DNA of 64,000 nt, from assembly GCA_029204225.1 (NCBI GenBank), contig CM055101.1:57786920-57850919 (forward strand). Reading direction: 5' to 3'. Source of the DNA: Diphasiastrum complanatum. Lineage: Eukaryota > Streptophyta > Lycopodiopsida > Lycopodiales > Lycopodiaceae. Each line of letters starts with the position of its first letter. Position 1 is the stretch's first letter. Made by a program: the position numbers and the translations under genes. The notes below the pieces were generated by a model that was not told the origin of the DNA, did no database searches, and saw only the letters and a list, made by a program, of their open reading frames with translations. This document shows, piece after piece, positions 22,988-34,024 of the stretch.

Positions 22988-22999
22988 TGGTATCAGAGT
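22988..22999 (+). other. Primer-binding site of copia E (initiator tRNA-Met)
   Basis: TGGTATCAGAGT, eleven of twelve bases of the standard copia site, 144 bp before the gag ATG at 23132. Confidence 0.8.
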
Positions 23000-23131
23000 G
23001 GGTGGCTCAATAATCTACAATTTCACTGCAAATTCAATCTCGTTTCTACCAAGACCTCATATCAGCACGTGCACAGCCAACAATAATCCTCTATTGTTGT
23101 TTCTACCAACAATATCGATACTATACTAGAA

Positions 23132-25385
23132 TGGATTCTACATCTAGCTCTTCTCTCATTGACAAGCTCAATGGAGAGAACTACCATATCTGGATGTTCA
23201 AGATGGGAGTTGTTCTTTTAGCCAAGGAATTTTGAGACATTGTCGATGGTACTAAAATCAGGCCAAAGGCTAATGCAGCTAGCATCACCAAATGGAGGCA
23301 ACACAAGGCATTTTTTTTAATCACATTGAACATCAATGACTCCCATATCTAATCTGCACAGACCGCTAACGATGCTTGGGACATCTTAGCAACTCTCTAT
23401 GACATCTAAGATGTCACTTCTAAACTCCATCTGAGAAAGAAATTCTTCACCTTGAGGATGTCTGATGTAGACACTATTTTCAGCCATCTCAATACATTCA
23501 AAAACCTTATGGAGCAGATGACTGCAACATGATCGAACAATGAAGATTCAAATGCAGTGATGACTCTTTGTGCGAGTCTCCTTGATGCCTATGAAACATG
23601 GGTCATCTATTTTGACCTAGCAGCAACTAACTTTGTCTAAAGTCATCTCGATGCTGGTACAAGAGGAGATAAGAAAAAAATACTTCCTCCTCATGCTCAA
23701 GCTCAGGATCAGATCCTCAGGCTCTATACATTAAGAAAAATCAGAACTTCAAGTCAAAGAAATTCACAAAATCTGATTATTCAAAAAAAAGAGCAACATG
23801 CAGTTAGGATCAAATTTTGGCTCAGGGTCAAATGCTGGCCCAAGGTCGAATTCTTCATCATCCCAACCTATGCAGAAACTTCTGCAAATACTGTAAGAGG
23901 ACTGGTCATCTCATCAAGGACTACAAAACACTCAAATACAACAAAGAAAAGAAGAAGCAATTCCAACAACAAGCAAATGCCTCAACTAGTCACTCGATCC
24001 AGCCTAAGGAGGAAGATGAAGCTCCCTTTATGACTAGGCTCGGAAATTTTCAGGATATCAAATTCTGGTATCTGGACTCTGGAGTAACTCAGCACATGAC
24101 CCGTCATCGGGACTGGTTCCAAAACTACAAGCCTTTCACCCATTCTAGAGTTGTGCAACTTCAAGACAACTCAACTCACTCCATTGAAGGTGAAAGAACA
24201 ATCAAGGTCGAATTTCAGAGAGGTGTTGTTAAGTTGTTGTCCAATGTTTTATACATCCCAAACCTTACCAAATATCTACTTTCTATAAGCAGAATCACTA
24301 AATCTGGTCGTAGGGTCAAATTTGATACAGAGGGCTATACTATTCTTGACAAGTCTAGGAAAGTCCTAGCTTATGGTAGAAGATGTGGCTACCTTTACAA
24401 ATTAGGTCACTACTACTCTACTAGTAGTCAAGCTCTTATTTCTACTTCTGAATCAAATCATTTGTTGTGGCATTTCAGACTAAGCCATTTAAATTTCAAG
24501 AGTATTAAAAAAATGTCAAATTAGAACTTAGTGCAAGATCTTCTCTCTATTAGCAAATCCAATTCACCATGTGAAAGCTATATTATCAACAAGCATGCTA
24601 GAAATCCATTTACTTCAGATTCTGTTCATACTTCTAGAGGTTTGCTAGATCTTGTACATAGTGACCTTTGTGGCCCAATGTAGACTTCTTCCACAGGGGG
24701 AGCATTTTATTTTGACTTCTGTTGCTGACTTTTCTAGCAGAACTGCTACTTACTTTTTGAAGAATAAATTCGACACTTTCAAATTTTTTAAGCAGTTCAA
24801 GGCATCTCTAGAAAATCATACTCAGAGAACAATCAAAGCTATACGTTCTGATGGAGGGAGAGAATACATCTCCACTGAGTTCAAGGAATTTTGTAGGGCC
24901 TTTGGAATACATCAACAATAAACCACTAGCTACTCCCCTCAGTCCAATGGAAGAACAAAACGGAAGAATCAGACACTTATTAAGAGTGCCAAAAGCATGA
25001 TGGCCCATGCTTATCTTCCAAAGATATTTGGACAGAAGCTATCACTACAGCTACCTACCTGCAAAATCGATCCATCACTAAGGCCCTGAATGACAAGACA
25101 CCCTATGAGGTGTGGACTAGATCGAAGCCATCACTCAAACATATTCAAGTATTTGGATGCATTGCCTATGCTCATATCCTTGAAGATCTAAGAAAAAAAG
25201 AATCTAGATGACAATAGTAGAAAATCGATTTTCATTGGCTCCCCATATCACAAGGCATACAAGCTCTACAACCTGATCACTCATAAGACATTCACGGGCA
25301 GAGATGTCATATTCATGAAAGACCAATTTTTCGATCATTTCATTACCAATTCATTATCTAAGAAGCTGGCAATATCTTAATCCCA
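23132..25385 (+). pseudogene. Copia element E: gag, protease and integrase, truncated
   Basis: Gag starts MDSTSSSS, with LNGENYHIWMFKMGVVL, WDILATLYD and KLHLRKKFFTLRMSD, interrupted by several stops. The zinc knuckle FCKYCKRTGHLIKDYK (near 23880) has Tyr for its last Cys. Protease: FWYLDSGVTQHMT (near 24065). Pre-integrase: VLYIPNLTKYLLSISR and LLWHFRLSHLNFKS. Integrase: LLDLVHSDLCGPM, IRSDGGREYISTEFKEFC, and SYSPQSNGRTKRKNQTL with the catalytic Glu position degraded. It ends after GRDVIFMKDQFFD, without reverse transcriptase. Same lineage as F. Many stops, so inactive. Confidence 0.88.
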
Positions 25386-25689
25386 AGAATATGTGATCAT
25401 GAAATGTTTAGCCGATCTACATCAAGCTTGGAGGAATGGTGATTTGGTCAAATTTCTATAGGTTGGATTTTTTTAAGTACTGGCATTGTGTTCGGACAAG
25501 TTTTAGAATACCATGGTGGAATTCGATGTCAAAGCTATGACAAGAGATCATGATGATCACTTGTTTTTATCAATCTATAGATAATGTGATCACTCACATT
25601 AGTCATGTTGTGATGTCTTTGCACGTAGTGGTTATGACATTTGAGGTGTGGCAAGCAAAATCAATGAAATAAAATTCTATGCAAGTGTA
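25386..25689. other. Junction between copia E and gypsy element 1
   Basis: No recognisable motif. Gypsy homology starts within reverse transcriptase at about 25690, so the 5' part of that element (LTR, gag, protease, reverse transcriptase fingers) is missing. Confidence 0.4.
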
Positions 25690-28036
25690 GGCCCTGTTTT
25701 TCTTTATACTCCTTCCTGGATGTCTTCAGTGGATACAACTTAGTTGTTATCTTTGAAGAAGACCAATCCAAAATGGCTTTTGTTATGGAATGGGGTATCT
25801 TCTGTTGGCGCGTTATGTCCTTTGGATTGTGTAATGCGCCATGTACCTTCCAACATGTCATGCAAGCAGCATTTTATGATCTCATCGGTGACAACCTTGA
25901 GATCTATCTTGATGATCTTGGGGGTGCACTCGGAAGAATCCACGCACCTGGCCATACTCTAATGTATTTTCATACAATGCCAGAGGTATGGTATTTCTCT
26001 TAATCCTGAAAAATGTCAGATATGGGTCACCCACGGTGTCATACTTGGTCACATTGTATCGCGCAATGGGATTGCCACCGACCTAGAGAAGATCAAAGTC
26101 ATTGTTGAGAGGCCAAAACCTAAAATGGTCCGAGATGCTTATTGTTTTATGGGTCACGCTAATCACTATCATTGCCATATTCATGATTTTGCTAGTAAAG
26201 CACGATGGATATAAAGAGTGACCGTAAATCCTAAGTGGACGGATGAACAGAGAAAGGCCTTCCAAGAACTCAAACACGCCTTGACAACTGCTCCTATCTT
26301 GCGAGCTCCAGATTATATGAAAGAGTTTCACGTGCACACTGATGCATCAAAGTTTGCCATCGGTGCAGTGGTAACTCAACCAGGAGAGTACAAGAAGGAC
26401 TATCCAATTCATTTCCTTAGTAAGCAGTTAACATATGCGGAGATGAACTACACCACAACTGAGAGGGAAGCATTAGCGATGATTTATGTCATCCAAAAGT
26501 TTCAACATTATCTTCTAGATAAACCCTTTGTATTTTTCACAGATCATCAAGCGTTGCTTTACCTAGTGAACAAAACTTGCACAACAGGTAGAATCACACA
26601 TTGGTTGCTATTACTACAAGAATTCAAATTTTGTATTGTTGTGCGCAAAGGATCGCAACATTTTGTCGCTGATCATCTATGCAGAATACCGAGTGATGAG
26701 AAACCAACGGAGGACATCAATGATGACCTACCCGATGCAATACTTTTTCAAGTTGACAGTACCCCCATGTAGACCAAAGACATCACAGAGTTTTTAACGA
26801 TGAGGGTGCTAGATCCAACGTTGTCGAAACTTGCCCAACGTGCACTTATCTACAAGGTGGCACCCTATACACTTATAGTGTGGCAACTTTATAGAAAGGG
26901 TGCGGATGGTGTGATTAGATGATGTTTGACTGAGGGCAAGATTATTCTCATCATATCCTTGCTACATGAAGGAGTTGATGGCGGACACTTTGCCTCAAAA
27001 AACACAGCTAGGAAAATCTTACTAGCTGGGTATTGGTGGCCTTCGCTATTTAAGGACACTCATAACTTTGTAAAGGCTTGTGATGTGTGCCAAAGAGCCA
27101 AAAGGCCACAATTTTCAGATTATATGCCTTTAATCCCCATCTTATCTGAACAAGCATTTTTTAGATGGGGTATTGATTATGTAGGACCAATCAGTCCTGC
27201 CTCGCGTTTCACATAGGCAAGATATATTATCGTGGCGACGGATTATTGCACGAAGTGGGCAGAGGCTCGGGCAGTAAAGAACGTCGATGCCAAAACTACT
27301 GCTCGTTTTCTTTATGAGCAGATCATTGTACGATTTGGTTTCCCACTCAAAATCGTTAGCGATAGGGGTACACACTGTTTGAACACTGTAATTGAACACT
27401 TGTTGTCGACCTTCCTAGTTGTTCATCACAAAAGTGCCCCATATTACCCAAGATGTAACGGGTAGGTTGAGTCCACGAATAAGGTCCTATGAGAAATCCT
27501 CACGAAGACGGTGGAAGCCAGTCGGTCGGATTGGGAGTTCAAGTTACATGCCGCTTTATGGGCATATCGAACAACACCCAAAAAGGCCACTGGCACGACG
27601 CCATTCCAACTCACGTATGTACAAGAGGCCGTGATGCCTGTAGAATTCTATGTCCCATCCTTACGGGTAGCCTATGATTTGAAACTAGACGAAAGTCAGA
27701 TCCTTGCCCATAGGCTATTCCACCTCCATAAGCTTTGCGAAACAAGAGTCATTAGTGTGCATGCACAACAAGTGCACAAAAGATGTCAACAAGATTGGCA
27801 TGACCGGCAATAAGTTGAAGGAATTTAAAGAAGGAGATAGAGTCCTTCTCTATCAAACGAAATTACATAAGGGAAAACTTAAGTTTACTGGCCAAGGTCC
27901 CTATATCATTGATCAGATCTTTGCTTCGGGCTACGCTAAAATTAAAACCCTCGAAGGCATCCCGCTGGACACGGTAGTGAACGGGAGTAGATTACGGCGA
28001 TATCATGAGCCCTGCTATTCCTTAGACATGTACTAA
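25690..28036 (+). pseudogene. Ty3/gypsy element 1: reverse transcriptase, RNase H and integrase
   Basis: Reverse transcriptase from DVFSGYNLVV, MEWGIFCWRVMSFGLCNAP, EIYLDDLGG and GVILGHIVSRNGI. RNase H: VHTDASKFAIGAV, TTEREALAMIYVIQKF, FFTDHQALLYLVNK. Integrase zinc finger: GGHFASKNTARKIL, YWWP, CDVCQRAKRP; core: WGIDYVGPISP, YIIVATDYCTKWAEA, VSDRGTHC, then a VEST after a stop, giving the D-D-E triad. The C-terminus has FKEGDRVLLYQ and LKFTGQGPYIIDQ and no chromodomain. About five in-frame stops and several frameshifts. Tat/Athila-like lineage is suggested by the lack of a chromodomain, but this is not secure. Confidence 0.9.
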
Positions 28037-28290
28037 TCGATTGTGTGTTATGTGTGTGTGCATGCATGTCTGTAATTTTTGTTATTTTGTGATGATGTTC
28101 ATTTTTTTTTAATTCATTTTTTACACCCTTTTCCGTTGAATTGCTTGCATGTTTAACAATCAATACTTAGGATAGTTTAGGTCCAAATTCTCGCAAATCT
28201 ACCTCACTTCTATCACTATTGTATAGGTTTCAGGTAACAACATGCATGATTAGTGACAATCATGTCCCAAAACAGTAATTATCTTCCGGG
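28037..28290 (+). other. Gypsy element 1, region downstream of pol
   Basis: AT-rich non-coding sequence after the integrase stop. It ends where copia D begins. The 3' part of a gypsy element resumes at about 32610. Confidence 0.5.
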
Positions 28291-31200
28291 TTGGAGCTAG
28301 CATCACTTATTCTTGCAATGGATTGCAAGGAACTTATCTTTCTCTCAAAAAAAAAAAAAAAAAAACAAGAGACCACTCGCATAAGCTATCAGGCAGCATA
28401 TTATCTATATTGTGGATCTAATGAAATTCTGAGAGAGATAGGATCTTGCACTACAGCCAAAGAAGCTTGGGATGCACTAAAGACCATCTACAAAACAAAG
28501 AATACTTCTAAACTACTCACTCTTAGAAATCAGATTTTCCAAAGTTTTTAAAGAAATGAAGAGAGTGCATCTTATGAGAGTTAAAGATTTACATATAGAG
28601 CTTTCCTGTGTTGGTGCTACTATTAACCAAGATGAGCTAGTTCAAGTCATACTCGATGGCTTGGGAGATGACTATGATAATCTTGTTCAGTCTTTTGCTA
28701 TTAAGGAGGAGTTGTCTAATCTAGAAACTCTCCAAGGAATTTGTATTTCTGAAGAATCTAGACAAAGCTATAAACTCTCCAGGATGAACAAACTCGAGCA
28801 TGGTAGAAGTGACAAAGCCCTCTTTGTCAAAGAAAAGCATAAAGGAAGGAGTAAGAACCCGTTCTCTCAAGCATCCAACAAAAACAAAGTCAAAGATCGA
28901 GACAAAGATGGTGAAGAGGATGATACATCTCATCCTTCTAAATCAAAGACCAAGAAGCTGAAACTGAAGTGTTTCTTCTGTGGCAAGAAGGGGCACTATG
29001 CCTCTAATTGCTTTAAGAAGAAAAACCAACTCAAGCAAGCTAATCTCTCCAAAGAGATGAAGAAGATTCTGTGGCAAGTGATGTAGAAGGATCACTCATG
29101 GTGTCCAATTTTTCTTCATCACCTTTTGAGAAAGATGGAGCTTGGTACATAGATAGTGGAGCTTCTTCACATATGAGCTGTTCAAAGGAGTCATTTGACT
29201 CAATCTTACCTTACAAAGGACTCAAGAGATCTATTTATATTGCTAATGATCATGAGTGCCCAATAGAAGGAATTGGCAACATTCCATTGAAACTTGCTTC
29301 TTCAAAAGTTCTTGCACTTTCTAATGTTCTTTTCATTCCAAAACTCACAAAGAACTTAATTAGTGTGGGTTTGTTGCTTGATAATGGTTGTGATGTAAAG
29401 TTCAACTCCAATACTTGTTTTATCAAGAGAAAAGATGAGATCCTTGCTGATGGAACTAGATGTGGTGGAATTTTTAAGTTGAATTATTATGAGAATGCTA
29501 ACCTTTGTGAAGTTGTTTTGTTATCTAAGGAGGAGCTATGGCATAGAAGGTTGGGACATCCTAACTTTAAATCTATGTCTTCTATAAATCAGAAGGTGAA
29601 GGCTAGTGGTCTTCCAAAATCTCTTTCTATAGATTTCAAGCCTTGTGAGGCTTGTGCCATTGCAAAGTCACACAGAAAGCCATATCAGAAGTCTTTTATA
29701 AGACTACTCATCCTTTGGAGCTTATACACTCAGATGTACATTTCTCCTCTTCTAAAAGTATTGGTGGTGCAATATGTTTTGTCACCTTTATTGATGACTT
29801 TACTAGATATACTTGGATGTATCTACTTTTTTCAAAGGCTATGGTTTTTGATCACTTCCTAATCTTCAAAGCTTATGTTGAGAAACAATTTTCTTTCAAA
29901 GTTAAAGCTTTAAGATGTGATGGAGGAGGTGAATACATCTCCAACAAGTTTCATGAATACTATGAAGATGAAAGAATAAAGAGAGAGTTTTCTTGTGCTT
30001 ATTTTCCATTTCAAAATGGAGAAGCTAAGAGGAAAAACAGATCTTTATGTGAATGTGCTAAAGCAATTCGAGTAGCAGCTTCTTTGCCTATTGAATATTG
30101 GGGTGAAGCTATAGATTGTGCAAACTATTTGTGCAATAGATTACCTCACAATGCATTTGCTAAAAAATCACCTTTTGAAGTCTTGTTTAAGAAGAAACCT
30201 AAGGTAGATCACCTTAGAGTTTTTGGTTGTACTTGCTTTGTTCATGTGCCCTTGGAAACGAGGAAAAGAGATGATCCTAATTCTATTAAACGGATCATGG
30301 TTGAATATGCATCCAACAAGAAAGCTTATAGAATCTATGTTCTCTCTACCTCAACTATAATTGAGAGTAGAGATGTTATATTCCATGAAGATCAAAAATA
30401 CATCCTTGAGGAGGCCGAGTTCAAAGATTCTCACAAAGATACTCCAATCATCACCCTTGAAGATTATCATGGAGAGATAGGGCCAAAAATTGAGGAGGAG
30501 TCACCTCGAATCTTTTCACCAAGGAGATCTGAAAGAGAAAGATGCGAGCCTAGAAGGCTTACCTATGAAGATAGAGGCAAGCAAGTGGAAATCAACTCCA
30601 CTAATTGTGCTTATTTTATTTCTCGTGAGGAGCCAAAGGATGTATATGATGCACTCAACTCGAAGGAATGGTACCTTGTCATGAAGGAGGAATATGATGC
30701 TTTGATGGCCAATAAGACATGGGAGCTTGTGGATCTTCCATCCAACAAGCACACCATTGGTTGCTAGTGGGTTTTTCGAGTCAAGTATAATCAAGATGGC
30801 ACAATCAACAAGTACAAGGCTAGGCTTTGTGCTAAAGGTTTTTCTCAAGTTTATGGACTTGATTATGACGAGACCTTTGCTCCAGTTGCAAAGATGGTAT
30901 CAATTAAAATCATAATCTCTCTTGCTTGTTTTCTCAATTGGCAAGTTCTTCAACTAGATATCTCTAATGCATTTCTAAATGGGTATCTAGAAGAAGAGAT
31001 TTATATGGATCAGCCTATTGGATTCATCCATGACAAAGAAAAAGTTTGCTTGCTCTTCAAAAGTTTATATGGATTGAAGCAAGCTCCAAGGTCATGGTAT
31101 TCTTGACTTAACACCTTTCTTGAGTCACTAGGATTTAATCTTAGTAACTATGATCCTTCCTTATATATCAAGTTTTTTGATAAAGATATTGTCATTCTTC

Positions 31201-31883
31201 TTATTTATGTTGATGATATCATTCTGAAAGGAAGTAGTATCAAGTTAGTTGAGGAAACCAAGATTGCACTTGGAAAAGAGTTCAAGATGCAAGATCTTGG
31301 AAAAAATCACTATATTCTAGGATTAGAGATTGACTTTCTTGAAGATAAAGCTTTTGTATGTCAATCTAAGTATGCTCTTTCAATGTTAAAGAAGTTCAAT
31401 ATGTTGAATTGTAAGAGTATAGAAACACCTATGGAGCAAAATGTAAAGGACTCTAACAAAGGTGATGAAAGATCCTTCATAGACATCACACTTTTTAGAA
31501 GTTTTATAGGCTCCTTAGTTTGGCTCAAAATAACTAGACCTGGCATAAGCTTTAGTGTTCATAAGTTGAGCCAGGCTATGCAAAATCCTACTATCTATCA
31601 TTGGAAAATGGCCAAGAGAATGCTTAGATATATATCTTCAACTTTTGATTTTGGTTTATTGTATAAAAGTGAAGATCTTTCTATTATTGGTTATTCTGAC
31701 TCGGATTTTGCAAGTGATAGAGCAGATTGAAAATATACAAGTGCTTATGTCATATATCTTGGAGGAAAATTGATATCTTGGCTTTCCAAAAAGCAAGATA
31801 CTGTATCACTCATCATGTGAAGCTGAGTACAAGGCACTCACTACAATAACAAAGGAAGTGCTTTGGATCAAGAGGTTACTAGC
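28291..31883 (+). pseudogene. Copia element D: gag to RNase H, nearly complete
   Basis: Gag with TAKEAWDALKTIY, DELVQVILDGLGDDYDN and an intact zinc knuckle CFFCGKKGHYASNC (near 28975); an A-run (28350-28367) interrupts its start. Protease: AWYIDSGASSHMS. Pre-integrase: VLFIPKLTKNLISVG, ELWHRRLGHPNFKS. Integrase: CEACAIAKSHRK, frameshift near 29690, LIHSDVHFSSS, RCDGGGEYISNKF, FQNGEAKRKNRSLCE (D-D-E). Reverse transcriptase: one stop in GC-WVFRVKYN (near 30765), LQLDISNAFLNGYLEEEIYM, LYGLKQAPRSWY, LIYVDDIIL. RNase H: SDSDFASDRAD, then a stop and frameshift near 31815. Few lesions. No 5' LTR or primer-binding site is present. Confidence 0.93.
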
Positions 31884-32405
31884 TACAAGTGTACTAGATC
31901 TAACTAACAAAGTACAAATCATCATGCATGTGTCCATTATACTTTGTGCATGTCTTGCATGTCACTATGGATCACTTACAATTAATGCATGTGAATTGCC
32001 ACAAGTTTCTACAAGCATGACTTTGCTAATTCTACAAACTATATGCAAGTTGTATTTATCAATCTAGATATTACATAACCATGTAGCTCAAGTTCTATGT
32101 AGGCCAAACTTGGCATTTTGCATTTATGAGCTACATACTTGCATGGTACAACATTTGTAGCAAGCCAAGAAATCAATATGGATTGTTTTTCCAATTTTAA
32201 CACTCCTAAAAATAATCTATATTGATTTGAACATGGATCTTGGTATAACTCCAAGATTGGCTCTATGCTTGATGAAGGAACTTTTGCTCAAAGGTTTGGT
32301 GAGCATATCAGCAATACAAGATGATGTGTCGATGTGCTCCAAATTGATTTCCCCTCCAATGAGCTTCTCTCTCACGATGTGATCCTCTTCCAAAATTATC
32401 TTTGG
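31884..32405 (-). mobile_element. Inverted segment of copia D: RNase H end plus 5' half of its LTR
   Basis: On the minus strand this reads RNase H end (32405 down to about 32215; matches 18170-18450 of element C), then ACTCC and TGTTAAAATTGG at 32202, the LTR start, running to ...GTACACTTGTAGC at 31884. On the plus strand its left neighbour is RNase H ending GAGGTTACTAGC and its right neighbour is the 3' half of the LTR. Reversing it restores continuous RNase H and LTR, so it is a local inversion of about 520 bp. Confidence 0.85.
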
Positions 32406-32609
32406 TTAAAGCTGGTAGAATTTCATGCATGGCAAGTGACAAATGTCACATAGACTCTAGATGTCACTTTAGATGTCATTTTGTAATGAATGGATGTGGT
32501 TCTACGTTGAGCTACCTCAAACTCCATAAATATGTGTAGCTCTCCTCACAATCAATGATGAAGAACTAAAGTTTTGTAGCTATCCCATGCCATTTTGGAT
32601 CAAAACTAT
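32406..32609 (+). mobile_element. Copia D, remainder of the 3' LTR (truncated)
   Basis: GCTGGTAGAATTTCATGCATG to CCATTTTGGATCAAAAC corresponds to positions 16800-16995 of the element C LTR. The last roughly 250 bp of the LTR are missing. Confidence 0.8.
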
Positions 32610-32909
32610 TTTGCCCCTAAGCATACCCATGGATCACATCAATGTGGCAAGGCTTTACTATCGGACGGTGATCACCAACGAACTTCACGTTGACATGGTT
32701 GAATCTTGGTACGTGTACGGATTTCTACTAAACATGCTTGATTACTATCGGCCGCAACCTTTTTTGGGCGATTCGAGAGAATGGAACAGATTGGCAGAGA
32801 AGTTCATAAAATCTGGGTCGCCATCAATGCAGAGCTGCGGGAAGACCAGACAAGACAATGGATAGTGGCAATTGGCATGGGACCACCAATCTTTTGATGG
32901 AGGGGATAA
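32610..32909 (+). mobile_element. Gypsy 3' internal region with polypurine tract
   Basis: A frame of 92 residues (32587-32865) has no recognised domain. TGGAGGGGATAA (32898-32909) directly before TGTAGGCC looks like a polypurine tract and LTR start. It plausibly continues gypsy element 1, which copia D interrupts at 28290/32610; that join is an inference. Confidence 0.5.
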
Positions 32910-33647
32910 TGTAGGCCGATATTCTATGAATATTTGATCCATCTTGAAATAGATATAGACTTCAACGTAGAACTAGATCAGTCAAGTTTAGGCCTTTCTG
33001 CCATGTTGTAACGGCTTAAAGTTGTTTAGTTCTAAGCCTAAGTCTAGAAGATTGGAACTCTGAATAAGTTCAACTTAAGCTAGTTCAGTTGTTTATGGTG
33101 CATTAGGGGTTTGTCCCATGGTACCAAGTTAAGCCTATGTGGTCTATTTGTTCCATAGTGCCTTTTTGTAAGTGACCACCACTCCAAGTATATATAGGAG
33201 TGGAAAAGTCCATTTTGAAAAAGAACCTCATTTGCAATACATGCCTATCTTTCTCTCTGAGTGTTCTCCCTTGTGTGGTTTCATGTACTGTGTTACTTCA
33301 CATTGTATTGTATGGTATTGATCTTGCAACAAGTTAAGTTAATCCAGGCCCTCCATTCTCTAGTAGGGTAAGCCTTAGATGAGGAGATTTCAGGTTAAGC
33401 CATCATTGAACTAGGTTAGGCTGTCATTTGAGTTAGTTGCTAGAGAAGAGTGGATCTTGCCCGAAATACTCACCCACTCACTGTAGATCGTCTCATCCTT
33501 CAACCTCTCGGTTAGTTGGAAGCCATAGCCATTGGTTGAGAAAGCCACAATGCCTAGTCGGAGCCATAACGTGTTCTAGTTGGGAGTTTGCCATAGCCCT
33601 CGTTAGTTGGAGCCATAGCCAGAGTTGAGGGATGCGGACTACCAACA
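32910..33647 (+). mobile_element. Probable gypsy LTR (about 740 bp)
   Basis: Starts TGTAGGCCGA after a polypurine tract and probably ends ...ACTACCAACA. It contains TATATATAGG near 33190, and near its end a short direct repeat TTAGTTGGAGCCATAGCC (about 33510-33625). It would be 3' LTR of gypsy 1, 5' LTR of gypsy 2, or both. No second copy is in the window. Confidence 0.5.
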
Positions 33648-34024
33648 GTGAGCAGAAAATTGAATTTAAGTGTTGAAAAATCATAAATTTTGAAGATCCA
33701 GAAAATCCTTACAAAAGTAACTCTCTCAAACCACTCCAATCGATCCAGAATATCATTTTTCATCAATGATGAAGCCTGCGAGAGTTAGTACTGATTATTG
33801 GTGAAGATCAATCCAACATAGTGGTTCTGCCCTCGTAGACAATAAAATTTTCACTTAATGCGAGAGTTAATACTTGCAGAGATTTTCAGGGTCAGATCTA
33901 TCTTAGATGAAGCTCTTGTAATCATTGCATGAGTTAGATCCCAATAATCAGATAGATATCAAGATTTTTTGACTACAAAACAACTAAAGAACCCTCGCAC
34001 AACCAACCCTCGCAGACTAGATCA
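33648..34024 (+). other. Leader of gypsy element 2
   Basis: Non-coding sequence between the LTR and the gag ATG, with repeated CCCTCGCA(G/C)A motifs (33830, 33990, 34005). No clear primer-binding site recognised. Confidence 0.4.

Noticed and set aside
23982-24164. Minus-strand 60-residue frame
   Set aside because: Antisense to the protease of copia E.
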